From Coffea arabica (lineage: Eukaryota; Streptophyta; Magnoliopsida; Gentianales; Rubiaceae), in NCBI RefSeq assembly GCF_036785885.1, contig NC_092324.1, positions 21,069,001 to 21,133,000 on the forward strand: a stretch of DNA of 64,000 nt, written 5' to 3'. This document shows, in pieces, positions 1 to 9,490 of the stretch. The position numbers and the translations under genes are program-made. Under the pieces are notes generated by a model, which saw nothing but the letters and a program-made list of their open reading frames with translations, was not told where the DNA came from and searched no databases. How positions within the stretch are numbered: position 1 is the first letter of the stretch; the number at the start of each line of letters is the position of its first letter.

Positions 1-1158
1 CGAGAGGACAGATTCTTGATGAACATGGAAAAGGAGGGGGGAAAGATAAACAATGAAGAACAGTAAAATTTCCACAAGCAGAGTCACGGAATACATGCTT
101 TGAAAGCTTAAAGGATCTACAGCTACAACGGAACTGGAACTTAAAGGAAAGAATAGCTTACAATGCTCGTGTTTTCTCTTGATGAAGACCCGCGACTGTT
201 GACGGCGTGGAGGTTAGCAGTTTCAGGGGCTCTCTTCAAACTGCTGGCTTCCTTTTCCACTCTCAGCTCTCGGTTTTGCTCTGCTTCCTTTCGGCCCTTT
301 TTCCCTCAAACTCAGCCGTCAGTCCTCAGCCCTCTCTTTCTGTTCCCAGACTTTTCCTTTCTCCCAGCTCTCCCCGATGAAATCCCGTAGCTTTCTGCTT
401 TTCCTACGCCGTCCACCAAAAAATCCTCCTAGCCTTTTGTTTCTTTCTACAGCCGTCAACTGCCTTCCTCTAGATCCCTTCCGTCCTCCCTCAAAAACCT
501 CACGGCTGAAACCCTTTCTTTCTACTCTCTCTTTTCCAGTTCTCCACACCGAAACCCCCAGCCTTTCTTTTCCCTTTGATGTTTTTCTATCTCCCCCCGA
601 TCCCCCCCCTCTTTTAGATTTTCAGCCGTCATATCTCTCCGTATGCTCCCCTCTGTTGCGGCTGCTATTCTTCTTGTATTTATACCAGACAAACCCTCAC
701 CTCAAGGGTGAGGATGGAAGAGGAGATTTCTCTCCAACCCAGGCCATCCGATGGCCATCAAAATGGTATCGTTTTCACGCTGCTGCATGCGGCTATATTT
801 CCCCTTTTTTTTTTAAGTAATTTAACAAAATGATAATAAAATAAAAAAATAAGTAAAAAAAAACAACAATTTAAGTAAATCATTTAACAACAATTTAAAT
901 CATTTTTCATTTTCATCATTTTTCTTTTTTTTTTCAAGAAAACATTGAATTAAAAAAAAACGACTAAATCATATTTTTTGAATGCTTTTCCTTTTTTCTT
1001 TTTCTTTTTCCTCTTTTTTTTCCTTTTTCGAGAAATTCTATGCTAAAAACTTACAAATAAAAAACTAAAAAAAACTAAAAGTAAATAAAAACTAACACGA
1101 CAAATAAAAATAAAAAATAAATAGTAAATGAAATTACTCTAAAAATTTGGTGTCTACA
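1..1158 (+). mobile_element. 3' end of a long solo LTR (first copy, cut by window start)
   Basis: This is the last 1,158 bp of the LTR seen complete at 32477-37026. It ends in ...GGTGTCTACA at 1158, followed by ATATG (1159-1163), the base run that also precedes the complete copy. A pyrimidine-rich promoter-like region (about 240-670) leads to a TATA-like motif at 677-684. Downstream is very A/T-rich DNA with several AATAAA-like polyadenylation motifs (about 830-1130), the order expected of U3-R-U5. The Pro/Ser/Phe-rich open frames here (for example 377-820) follow pyrimidine composition and are not taken as genes. Confidence 0.8.
677..684 (+). promoter_or_regulatory. TATA-like motif of the solo LTR (first copy)
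   Basis: TATTTATA lies just after a long C/T-rich tract and about 475 bp before the LTR end, where an LTR core promoter is expected. It fixes the LTR orientation as plus. No transcription start can be read from sequence alone. Confidence 0.4.
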
Positions 1159-1163
1159 ATATG

Positions 1164-1338
1164 CTCTCTAAACAACAAGGAATACAACTGAACCATGCAA
1201 ACCCTAACTCAAAATCCACCAAAAATCATCAAAACTACTTAGATAACTATCATTAGCCAAGAATTTAAGTTGCTATACAAACTTAAACAAGCTTAAGGGA
1301 AAGCAAAATGGAAAAACCAGCCTTAGTACCTTGCCAAA
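1164..1338 (-). repeat. Tekay-type LTR remnant, part beyond the solo LTR (first copy)
   Basis: This A/C-rich stretch continues, after the ATATG target duplication, the LTR-like sequence seen at 30837-32476. It resembles the part of the intact Tekay LTR around 3190-3310: runs of 'accaaaaatcatcaaaac' type, then a 'ccttagtaccttgcc' segment matching 'caccttagcaac'. The resemblance stops near 1335-1350, where Copia reverse-transcriptase sequence begins without any target-site duplication or LTR end. Confidence 0.5.
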
Positions 1339-1992
1339 GATGCTTTCAAGAGCAAAATCAATTAGAATGTTTCTCACATTTGCATGTTTCAAGGACTTCA
1401 AATTATTCCAAATGGATGTTAAAAGTGCTTTCTTAAATGGATTTATTGATCAAGAGGTTTATGTTGACCAACCTCCCGATTTTGAAAATGAGACATATCC
1501 AAATCATGCTTTTAAACTTTCAAAAGTTTTGTATGGGTTAAAGCAAGTTCCAAGAGTTTGGTATGAACGTTTAATTGGTTTTTTGGTTGAGAATGGTTTT
1601 AAAAAAGGTATTGTGGATACCACTCTTTTCACTAAACAAAGCTTCAATGATCTTCTAATTGTGCAAATATATGTGGATGATATTATTTTCGGTGCTACTA
1701 ATGAGTGTATATGCAAGAATTTTTCCACTACTACGCAAAATGAGTTTGAGATGAGTATGATGGGAGAGTTAAATTTCTTCCTTGAGCTCCAAGTGGTTCA
1801 AACTCAAGAGTGTACATTCATTAATCAAGCAAAGTATAAAAAAGAATTTCTCAAAAGATTCGGAATGGAGGATTCGAAGCAAGTTGGAATGCATATGTGT
1901 ACATCCACCAAACTTGACAAAGACAAATAAGGTATGAAGGTTGATGAGAAGAAATATAGAGGTATGATTGGAAGCTTACTTTATTTAACCGC
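1339..1992 (+). pseudogene. Copia (SIRE-type) reverse transcriptase fragment (first copy)
   Basis: The plus frame reads from the middle of a Ty1/copia reverse transcriptase: QMDVKSAFLNG, then the catalytic YVDDIIFG box, then the connection region toward LLYLTAS. Gag, protease, integrase and the first part of RT are missing; the 5' edge is an abrupt join near 1339. An in-frame TAA at 1928-1930 interrupts the frame. The frame stops inside the LYLTAS segment, where the Tekay element is inserted, and resumes beyond it at 12265. Wording of the conserved blocks fits the SIRE/Maximus lineage; the lineage call is from memory of the family. Confidence 0.85.
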
Positions 1993-1997
1993 AAGTA

Positions 1998-3917
1998 TGT
2001 GACAGCCCCACCTTCCCCTAAGGCGAACCAAAGGGGTTAGCGGACTACCTGCCCAACTCTCGCCAGGACTAACGGTTCAGTTCAAAGCGATCTAATACGT
2101 TCCAGAACTTACAAACGCGCGTAAACAAATCAAAATCACAAAAATAAAAAAAATGAAACCGGAGTCGGCCATGAATAGTAACCGACACGTCAAAATCCAA
2201 CCAAACATCAAACAAATATTTACATGTTGAAATTAAGCATATACAATCCCAAGTGGCATACAAAAGTTATTCAAAAGTGGATACATGTACGGTTTGCCAA
2301 ATCAAAAGAGAAACGGACCCAAAAGTACATTTAGGGTTTCAATCAAGGAGCTATACAAAAGATATGTCCATCTAGCTCAATTCGGCAACCAACTATCAAA
2401 TCCAGTCCAAAAGTATTTATTTTCCTGTAAGGAAAACAAAAGGGAATAGAGTGAGCTTACGCCCAGTGAGATAATACCACTCAAGCAGCAAAGTTCACAT
2501 AAGCATCAAGCTTTTCATTTCAATTCATCAAAAGTAAGCAAAGGCACACATCAATAGTGGTGATAAAAGGATACGGGCGGCTCTCAAGACCCCTTTTCCT
2601 CGTTTGCATTCTTGATCGGATCTCATTGACCCTCCGTCAATGTTTAAGAGTAACCAACCGTAGGCTCCACTTTACTTCCATTCCTTCCACCCAACATACC
2701 CCTACCGGGCCCGAACTCCAAACAGTAGAAATTTGGTAATACTCGAGTATACCGGAATCAAGAGTCTCACTACTACAAGATTCCATATAACAGTCCCCAC
2801 GGCTCATCAATTTTCACGACCAAGCCCTCGCCGGCTCGATCCAATCGACTACCAATGGGGTTGAGCTCAGTCGTATCAGTAATGGTCGTTGGATACTCGT
2901 CCAAGCGACACCAAATTCATGAACCAATTCAGTATTTCATGTATCATTCAATCATTGCAGTAAAACAGTAGACAGTCATATGAGGTACTGTGCCGGGCAG
3001 AATGTAGGACATGAAACCCTAGTTTTCCAATTTTCCTTCCAAAACAGAAATTTCCTGCAATTAACTACTTTTTCCGCCTTCTAGCTTCCTTAAATATCAT
3101 TTCCAATCATCATACATGACCACATAATAATAATCATATGAAAACAGAAAAATCACCAATAATTATAAAACTTCACCAATTCAACCAATATCAAGATATA
3201 ATCCATAAAATTACATCTTAAACTATCACCAATCATGAATTAAACATCATTAGATGGAGGAGAGGGGTTCCTTCGCAACTCACCTTAGCAACACAAGAGA
3301 GAGAGCAACTAGTCACCTTAGCTTTCCAAACAACTTCACCAATCACCTCACCAACACTAAGTGAAGAGGTTTTATGGAACAAAAGCAAGTTTAAGTGGTT
3401 GTTTTGATGGATTTGAGCTAAATGGAAGCAAGAACTTGGTGAGTTTTCTTTCTTTCTTTCTTGGAGAGGGCCGGCTTCAAGGAGCTAATTTTTGAGTGAT
3501 TTTTTGTCAATTTTTGAGTTATTTTAACCAAATGGTAAAAGGGTGAATAGTGTTCAAAAAGTGAAAACTAATCATATGGTGACACTTGTCACCCTAGTTA
3601 ATGCATCCATATCTCTTTGTTCCCTCTCACATCAATCCACTTGGTAACTTCTAATTATCTCTTAGCACCCGATAATTTAAACCCAGTATCCGAAACTTAA
3701 CCTAGTTGGCCGAATTTTTCCGAACTTTTCGCCTTAGTGGGTCCCACGTCCGGTATACGCTCTTAATTTCTTAAAACCTAACTAATACTAGAAAACTCAC
3801 CTAAAAACTATATTTACTCATAAAAATTATCTAGACTTTTTGAATAAAGAAAATGCAGAAAACATGCCAGTAACCCGAATAAAACCTAGAAACTGGGAAA
3901 AATTACGGGTTCTCACA
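1998..3917 (-). repeat. Tekay 3' LTR, with an 848-bp internal deletion (first copy)
   Basis: This 1,920-bp LTR runs from TGTGACAGCCCC to TTCTCACA on the plus strand. It aligns end to end with 9491-12259, except that 848 bp present there (between two TATGAG motifs) are absent here, leaving one TATGAG at 2979-2984. LTRs are identical at insertion, and the longer form is shared with a diverged relative at 30837-32476, so the deletion happened here after integration. A further 1-bp A-run difference explains the full 849-bp length difference. Confidence 0.93.
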
Positions 3918-3930
3918 CTCTCTCCCCCTT
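3918..3930 (-). other. Tekay polypurine tract (first copy)
   Basis: Read on the minus strand this is AAGGGGGAGAGAG, directly abutting the TGTGAGAACCC start of the 3' LTR. This is the position and composition of the primer for plus-strand DNA synthesis. Confidence 0.85.
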
Positions 3931-3960
3931 AAAAGAATTTCGCCCTCGAAATTTCTCACC

Positions 3961-4974
3961 TTAACTCACGAAAAGTTCAGGGTATTTCTTTCGCATTTCT
4001 TCTTCCACTTCCCAGGTAGCTTCCTCTACCCCATGGTTTCTCCACAGTATCTTAACCAACGGAATCTGCTTGTTTCTTAGCTCTTTGACTTTTCGGTCAA
4101 GCACTTGGACAGGTTTCTCTTCGTAAGCTAGCGATTCGTCTACGTCGATCTCCTCTGGTTGTAAGATATGGGATGGGTCGGGATAGTACTTCTTGAACAT
4201 CGAGACGTGGAAAACGTCGTGAATTCTCGAGAGACTTGACGGCAGCTCTAGCCTATATGCTACCGCACCTATCCTCTGCAGGATCTTGTAAGGTCTGACG
4301 AACCTCGGTTGCAGCTTCTTTCCTTTGCCTGCTGTGACACTCCGTAAGGGTGTGATCTTGAGAAACACATGGTCTCCAACTTCAAATTCCAAGTCTTTTC
4401 TTCGATTATCTGCGTAGCTCTTTTGTCGGCTTTGAGCTGTTTGGAGTCGTTGCCGTATCAACTTGACCTTTTCTCGAGCCTCTTCCATCCATGGAATAGT
4501 GGTTGGATCTAAGGCCTTTCTCTCACCAACTTCGTCCCAGTAGATTGGTGATCGGCATTTTCGTCCATATAGTGCCTCGTATGGAGCCATTTGAATCGGT
4601 GAATGGTAGCTGTTGTTGTACGCAAACTCTACTAAGGTCATGTGTTAACCCCAGTTGCCTCCAAAATCCAGAATGCAAGTTCGTAGCATGTCCTCGAGAG
4701 TTTGGATGGTTCGCTCTGATTGTCCATCCGTCTGAGGGTGATAGGTCGTGCTCAAGTTGAGTTTCGTCCATAGCGTTTCCTGGAATTTCTGCCAAAACCT
4801 AGATACGAAACGTGGATCTCGATCGGAGACGATACTGACTGGAATGCCGTGTAGCCTTACAATCTCGTCCATGTACAGTTGGGCCAACTTGTCCATGGAA
4901 TACTTCATGTTTACCGGCAGGAAGTGAGCCGATTTGGTTAACCGGTCGACGATTACCCAAACGGCATCGTGTCC
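3961..4974 (-). pseudogene. Tekay integrase core and chromodomain (first copy)
   Basis: Continues the pol frame after the stop at 4975-4977. The integrase core shows VSDRDPRF (second catalytic Asp) and [13 protein letters not shown] (catalytic Glu). An in-frame TAA at 4645-4647 separates this from the C-terminal part (ALYGRKCRSPIYWDE, the GPY/F-like region KLQPRFVRPYKILQRIG, then a chromodomain-like end with VQVLDRK, LVKILWRN and ATWEVEEEM). The frame ends at 3961. A C-terminal chromodomain defines chromoviruses, in which it is thought to guide integration toward marked chromatin. The two stops preclude a functional integrase. Confidence 0.9.
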
Positions 4975-6909
4975 TCATTGCGTTCGTGGTAAACCTGAAA
5001 CAAAGTCCATTGTGATGTTCTCCCACTTCCATTCGGGTATCTCAAGGGGTTGTAACAAGCCCGATGGTTTTTGATGCTCTGCTTTAACCTGTTGGCAAAC
5101 GAGACATTTTTGCACGTACAGAGCGATTTTCTTCTTCATATTATCCCACCAATAGGTTCCTTTCAGGTCCTGATACATCTTACTACTACCCGGATGGATT
5201 GTATACTTGGATCGATGGGCTTCCTCTAGAATCTCCGTTTTCAACGCTTCATCCTTCGGCACCACTATTCGGTTTCGGTATTTTAAAATACCCTCAGGAC
5301 TGAAATTGAAATCAGTCGTTTCCCCTTTTTCCACTTTCTCTCCCCACTTCCGTACCATAGCATCCTCTTTTTGCGCTTCTTTAATCCGCTCCAAGAGGGT
5401 AGAGGTTACCTTAATGTTACCAAAAATCACTTTATGACTCCCAAGGTAGGGTTTCCACTCGCAAACCGACTCGAGCAAATTCCACTCTTTAATCATTAAC
5501 CCTGCTACTTGCGCCTTGCGACTCAAAGCATCGGCCACTACGTTCGCCTTTCCTGGATGGTAGTTGATGGTACAGTCGTAATCCTCCAAAAATTCCATCC
5601 ACCGTCGCTGCCTCATGTTTAATTCCTTCTGTGAGAAGAGGTACCTAAGGCTTTTGTGATCGGAGTAAACCTCGAAGGTTACCCCATATAAGTAGTGTCT
5701 CCACTTTTTAAGAGCGAAAACTACAGCAGCTAGCTCCAGATCATGCGTTGGGTAATTCTGCTCGTGAAGTTTCAACTTCCTAGAGGCAAAGGAGATCACA
5801 TTACGGTTCTGCATTAACACGCAACCCAGGCCTTCTCGTGACGCGTCAGTATACACAGCAAATCCGTCCACTCCGTTTGGCAAGACGAGCACTGGAGCCA
5901 TGGTCAACCTTTTCTTTAGTTCTTGAAAACTCGTCTCACATCGGGCATTCCATACGAACCGACCATGTTTCTTCGTCAGGTCAGTTAAAGGTCCTGCTAG
6001 TTTGGAGAAGTCTTTAATAAAACGTCGGTAATACCCAGCCAGCCCTAGAAAGCTGCGGACCTCGGTGGGATTTTCTGGCCTCTTCCAATTAGTCACAGCC
6101 TCTACTTTCGCCGGGTCAACTGAAATACCCTCTCGAGAAATTACGTGTCCCAGAAAAGAAATTTTCTCCAGCCAAAATTCACACTTGCTGAACTTAGCGT
6201 ACAGTTGATGGTCTCTTAGGGTTTGTAAGACAACCCTCAAGTGCTGCTCATGCTCTTCACGTGTCTTGGAATAGACCAGAATGTCGTCGATGAAGACTAC
6301 GACAAATCGATCCAGGTAGGGCTTAAAAATCCTATGCATTAAATCCATGAAGGCGGCAGGAGCATTGGTTAATCCCAAGGGCATAACTGCGAACTCGTAA
6401 TGCACATATCTCGAGTTGAAGGCGGTTTTCGGAATATCTTCCTTCCTGATTAATAACTGGTAATACCCTTGGCGGAGATCCAGTTTCGAGAAGACCACCG
6501 CTCCCTGCAACTGGTCAAACAACTCATCTATGTGGGGCAGTGGATACTTATTCTTAACCGTAATATTATTCAGGCCCCGATAATCGATACACATCCTCAA
6601 ACCACCGTCATTTTTCTTCACAAACAGTACAGGAGCTCCCCAAGGAGACCCACTCTCTTGAATGAATCCCCGCTCCAGAAGGTCCTGTAATTGCAACTTT
6701 AGCTCCTTGAGCTCTGCAGGGGCCATTCGGTATGGTGTTTTTGAGATGGGTGAAGTTCCAGGTAGCAGGTCTATCTTGAATTCTATCTCTCTTTCCGGAG
6801 GTAGGGCTACTAACTCATCAGGAAATACATCCGAAAATTCCTTTACTATGGCCAGGTCCTCCACTTTTAACTTCTCCGAGGGGGTGTTAATCAGAAAGGC
6901 TAAAAATCC
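4975..6909 (-). pseudogene. Tekay reverse transcriptase, RNase H and integrase N-terminus (first copy)
   Basis: The longest open part of pol. Counting from 6864: an RT domain at about residues 60-240, with the first catalytic Asp in [12 protein letters not shown] (129) and the FIDDIL box (191-196); RNase H at about 330-450, with YTDAS (D340), [11 protein letters not shown] (E378), YSDHKSL (D402) and VADALSRK (D445); the integrase HHCC zinc finger (H550, H557, C587, C590); then the first catalytic Asp in ITMDFVSG. It is joined in frame to protease upstream across a TAA at 6910-6912 and ends at a TGA at 4975-4977. No ATG starts this segment, as expected for one polyprotein. All visible catalytic residues of RT and RNase H are intact. 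Confidence 0.93.
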
Positions 6910-7746
6910 TTATTCCCCTCTATTTAGCAGTTTCCTAGCCCGAATGCCCGAAATCAAAGCAGATGAGGCTAACCTACCCCTTATATCCAACCTTAAGGTT
7001 GCCTCACCCGGAATACGGAATTCTACCACTTTCGTTTTACAATCCAGTTGGGCATTATACTTGGCTAGCCAGTCCATACCCAAAATCACATCATACCCCT
7101 TAATGACCAAGCTTATCAAGTCCCCTAACAATCTCTTCTCTCCTACCCACACTTCACAATCCCTATAAACCATACTAGTAACCAAACGTTGATTCCCCGT
7201 AGGTGTACTAACTTCTAGGTCGTATGGTAAACTAGCAGGTTTTATATCGATGCCACACATGAAATCAGGGTTAACAAAGGAATGAGTGGCACCAGAATCA
7301 ATTAAAACTTTGGCAAAACGGTGAAAAATAGGGATCGTACCTTCTACGACCTCTGAGGAATCTGGGACCTGTTGGGGCTCTAACGAATACACTCTAGCTG
7401 GCACCTTAGGTTTGGACCCATCTCCCTTAGCTGGTCCAGCATTGGTCCTCGACGGTGGTTGACTCCCTTTTCCGTCTTGTTTTAGGACTGGGCAAGTAGC
7501 CAACTGGTGGTTTGCGCTTCCACATCGCAGACATTTGCCCTCCTTCCTCCAGCAGTTATCTTCCATGTGGTTTGGCTTCCCACAATACCCACAGGGACCG
7601 CGAGGTGCAGAAGCTGAGCCTCCCTGAAAATTTCCTCTTTGGCCTCGCCCAGCTTGGCCACCCCTAGACGGAGTCCCTCTGCCTGTACCCGACTGTCGTC
7701 CACCTCCCATTCCTCGTCCAAACTTGGAGGGGGTACTCTTCTCACC
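6910..7746 (-). pseudogene. Tekay gag zinc knuckles and aspartic protease (first copy)
   Basis: A glycine/arginine-rich stretch is followed by two CCHC knuckles, CGYCGKPNHMEDNC and CLRCGSANHQLATC, which bind RNA in the nucleocapsid part of Gag. A retropepsin-like aspartic protease follows, with active-site DSGATHSF and a downstream VILGMDWLAKYNAQLDC block typical of plant Ty3/gypsy proteases. It lies between an in-frame TAG (7747-7749) and an in-frame TAA (6910-6912). Two knuckles rather than one is a visible feature of this element. Confidence 0.9.
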
Positions 7747-8548
7747 CTATCCTGAACTACTCCCAGGAAAACCCCGCTTCTTTGCCTGGAAGTTCCGGAC
7801 TTGCAATCTAGCACTCTATACTCGTTGGGCCTTTTCCACGACCTCGCCAAAAGCATTGATTTGAGCCACTACGAGGTCCTTCTGGATTTCGTCATTCAAG
7901 CCTTGGATAAAGTGCCTGATCCGCCGTTGCTCGTTCATGATCAGCTCAGGCGCAAATTTGGACAGGCGGGTAAATTGACTCTCGTATTCCGCCACAGATT
8001 GAGTCCCTTGGCGGAGTCGGATGAACTCATCTTCCTTCCTCTCCTGAACTAGAGGAGGGAAAAATTTCGCGTTGAATTCTCTTATGAAATTCACCCAAGT
8101 CCTGGGCGTTTGTTCTCGTTCCCATTTTTGCCGTATTACGTTCCACCAGGAACGGGCCGCCCCTTCCAACTGGAAAACGGCAAAAGTCACCTGCCGTTCT
8201 TCGGTGTAGTGCAAGGCCGTAAAAATATCGACCATCTTCTCGAGCCACCTTTCGGCGACATCCGAAATCGGGCCCCCCAAGGAACTTGGGTGGAGCAAAC
8301 TTTTGAAATCGTTCGAGAGCTCTGTCTTCGCTCACGACGTGGTTGCCAGGGTTTCCAGGATTAGGATTTGGGTTTTGGCCCTGTTGCTGCACCACTTGTG
8401 CCAGCAAATTGGTCATTTGCTGCATAGCGGCAGCGATTTGCACGTTGGGGTCAGGATTAGGTCCAGATGAGGGTTCCCTAATACCCCTGTCCGGTGTGGG
8501 TTGTCTATTTCCGCGCCCACGTCCCCGTCCACTCCGTATACCTTCCAT
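7747..8548 (-). pseudogene. Tekay gag capsid region, frameshifted (first copy)
   Basis: Starts at ATG (8546-8548) with an RG-rich N-terminus, then a Gln/Pro/Asn-rich linker and ALERFQKFAPPKFLGG. Around 8255-8275 the frame shifts by one base. The capsid domain continues in the other frame as VAERWLEKMVDIFTALHY, VTFAVFQLEGAARSWW, FNAKFFPP, EYESQFTRLSKFAPEL and RRIRHFIQGL, the usual retrotransposon gag signature. In-frame TAG codons follow at 7816-7818 and 7747-7749. The coat protein is therefore not translatable in full without frameshifting and readthrough. Confidence 0.9.
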
Positions 8549-8852
8549 GAAGTCTACTTGGTCTAGGCAAATGTACTAAACCAATATAATATCAATGCAT
8601 GTAAGTAAAACCCAAAAACTTTTCCAATAACATATATATACATTCCAAACAAGGCAATAACACACATATCAACAACCAGTCAAGTCAAGTACAGTCAAGT
8701 CAAGTACAAACATGGACAATCCACGAGGGAAAGGCCCCATCAAAAGAAATATACACGTAGCTAAGCCAAACATACCAAACGGCTAGCTTAGGCTCTTTCC
8801 ATATCCCTATATACAAGAAACAAAACTATCCCAAAAACCTAGGAGTCGAGAC

Positions 8853-9375
8853 CTAGTCCGTTGATGGGCTAGTAGACCCACCCGACGGGGTGGATCCAAC
8901 CCCAGCCTCGGGCCCCGCACACGAGTCCTCGTCACTCACGCCCTCGACCACGTCGGCGCAGAGGTTCAGGATCGATGCGGCTCGAACCTTAACCTTTCGA
9001 GCTCGCTTAGACTCGCACTCACGAACGTCCCTAAGTTGAGTGCAGAGGTCATCAACCCTATCCTCTACCTCAAGCACGTCATACTCCAACCCCTTAATGC
9101 GCTCGGCCTGTTTCTCATTGGCCGCCCTAAGCTGGTTCACCTCGGCCTCAAGCCTAGCCTTATCTTCGGCCAACTCCTTACGCTCCTCGGCCACGGCCAA
9201 CACCAGAGCGTTAGGGTAAGCGTACTTGTGTCGACACTCGCAACGTCGGAGGCGGTTAGCCGGGCTCCAACGCACAATAGCCCCTCTGGGCCGGATCTGG
9301 TACGGAATCACCGGAAGCACCCCACGGGGTAGCTCTCCAGTAGGGGGACTATTAGGCTCACCATGACCGTCTATC
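8853..9375 (-). CDS. Coiled-coil open frame between Tekay primer site and gag (first copy)
   Basis: An open minus-strand frame of about 170 codons lies upstream of gag, where most Tekay elements have only leader. The centre (roughly 9200-8970) is a charged heptad-like coiled coil: AVAEERKELAEDKARLEAEV, then NQLRAANEKQAERIKGLEYD, then a Lys/Arg-rich patch (ESKRARKVKVR), ending in a Ser/Gly/Pro/Thr tail and stop at 8853. It has no ATG; GTG at 9318-9320 is the nearest alternative. The frame is open back to a TGA about 10 bp beyond a good 3' splice site (T-rich tract ending GATGTAG, exon edge at 9375), so it may be a spliced exon. GC content is higher than the AT-rich leader around it. I do not recognise the protein. 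Confidence 0.5.
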
Positions 9376-9476
9376 CTACATCAAAAGAAGAAATAAGTAT
9401 AATAAGCTTAAATGACGTAACCAAAATAATCCTCAAATCAAGCATTTCTAATACACCCAGGCCAATTCAAACCTAG

Positions 9477-9488
9477 GCTCTGATACCA
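9477..9488 (-). other. Tekay primer binding site, initiator tRNA-Met type (first copy)
   Basis: Minus-strand TGGTATCAGAGC, complementary to the 3' end of plant initiator tRNA-Met. It starts 2 nt inside the end of the 5' LTR and primes minus-strand DNA synthesis. It is not a tRNA gene. Confidence 0.92.
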
Positions 9489-9490
9489 CC

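Noticed and set aside
377..820. 147-codon plus-strand frame in the solo LTR (also at 36245-36688)
   Set aside because: Composition is Pro/Ser/Phe/Leu driven by a C/T-rich promoter tract; no domain, and it crosses the presumed TATA box.
6662..7168. 168-codon plus-strand frame in the Tekay element
   Set aside because: Antisense of RT and protease coding sequence.
9477..9488. tRNA-like sequence
   Set aside because: Only 12 bases complementary to the tRNA-iMet 3' end with no cloverleaf; it is the retroelement primer site.
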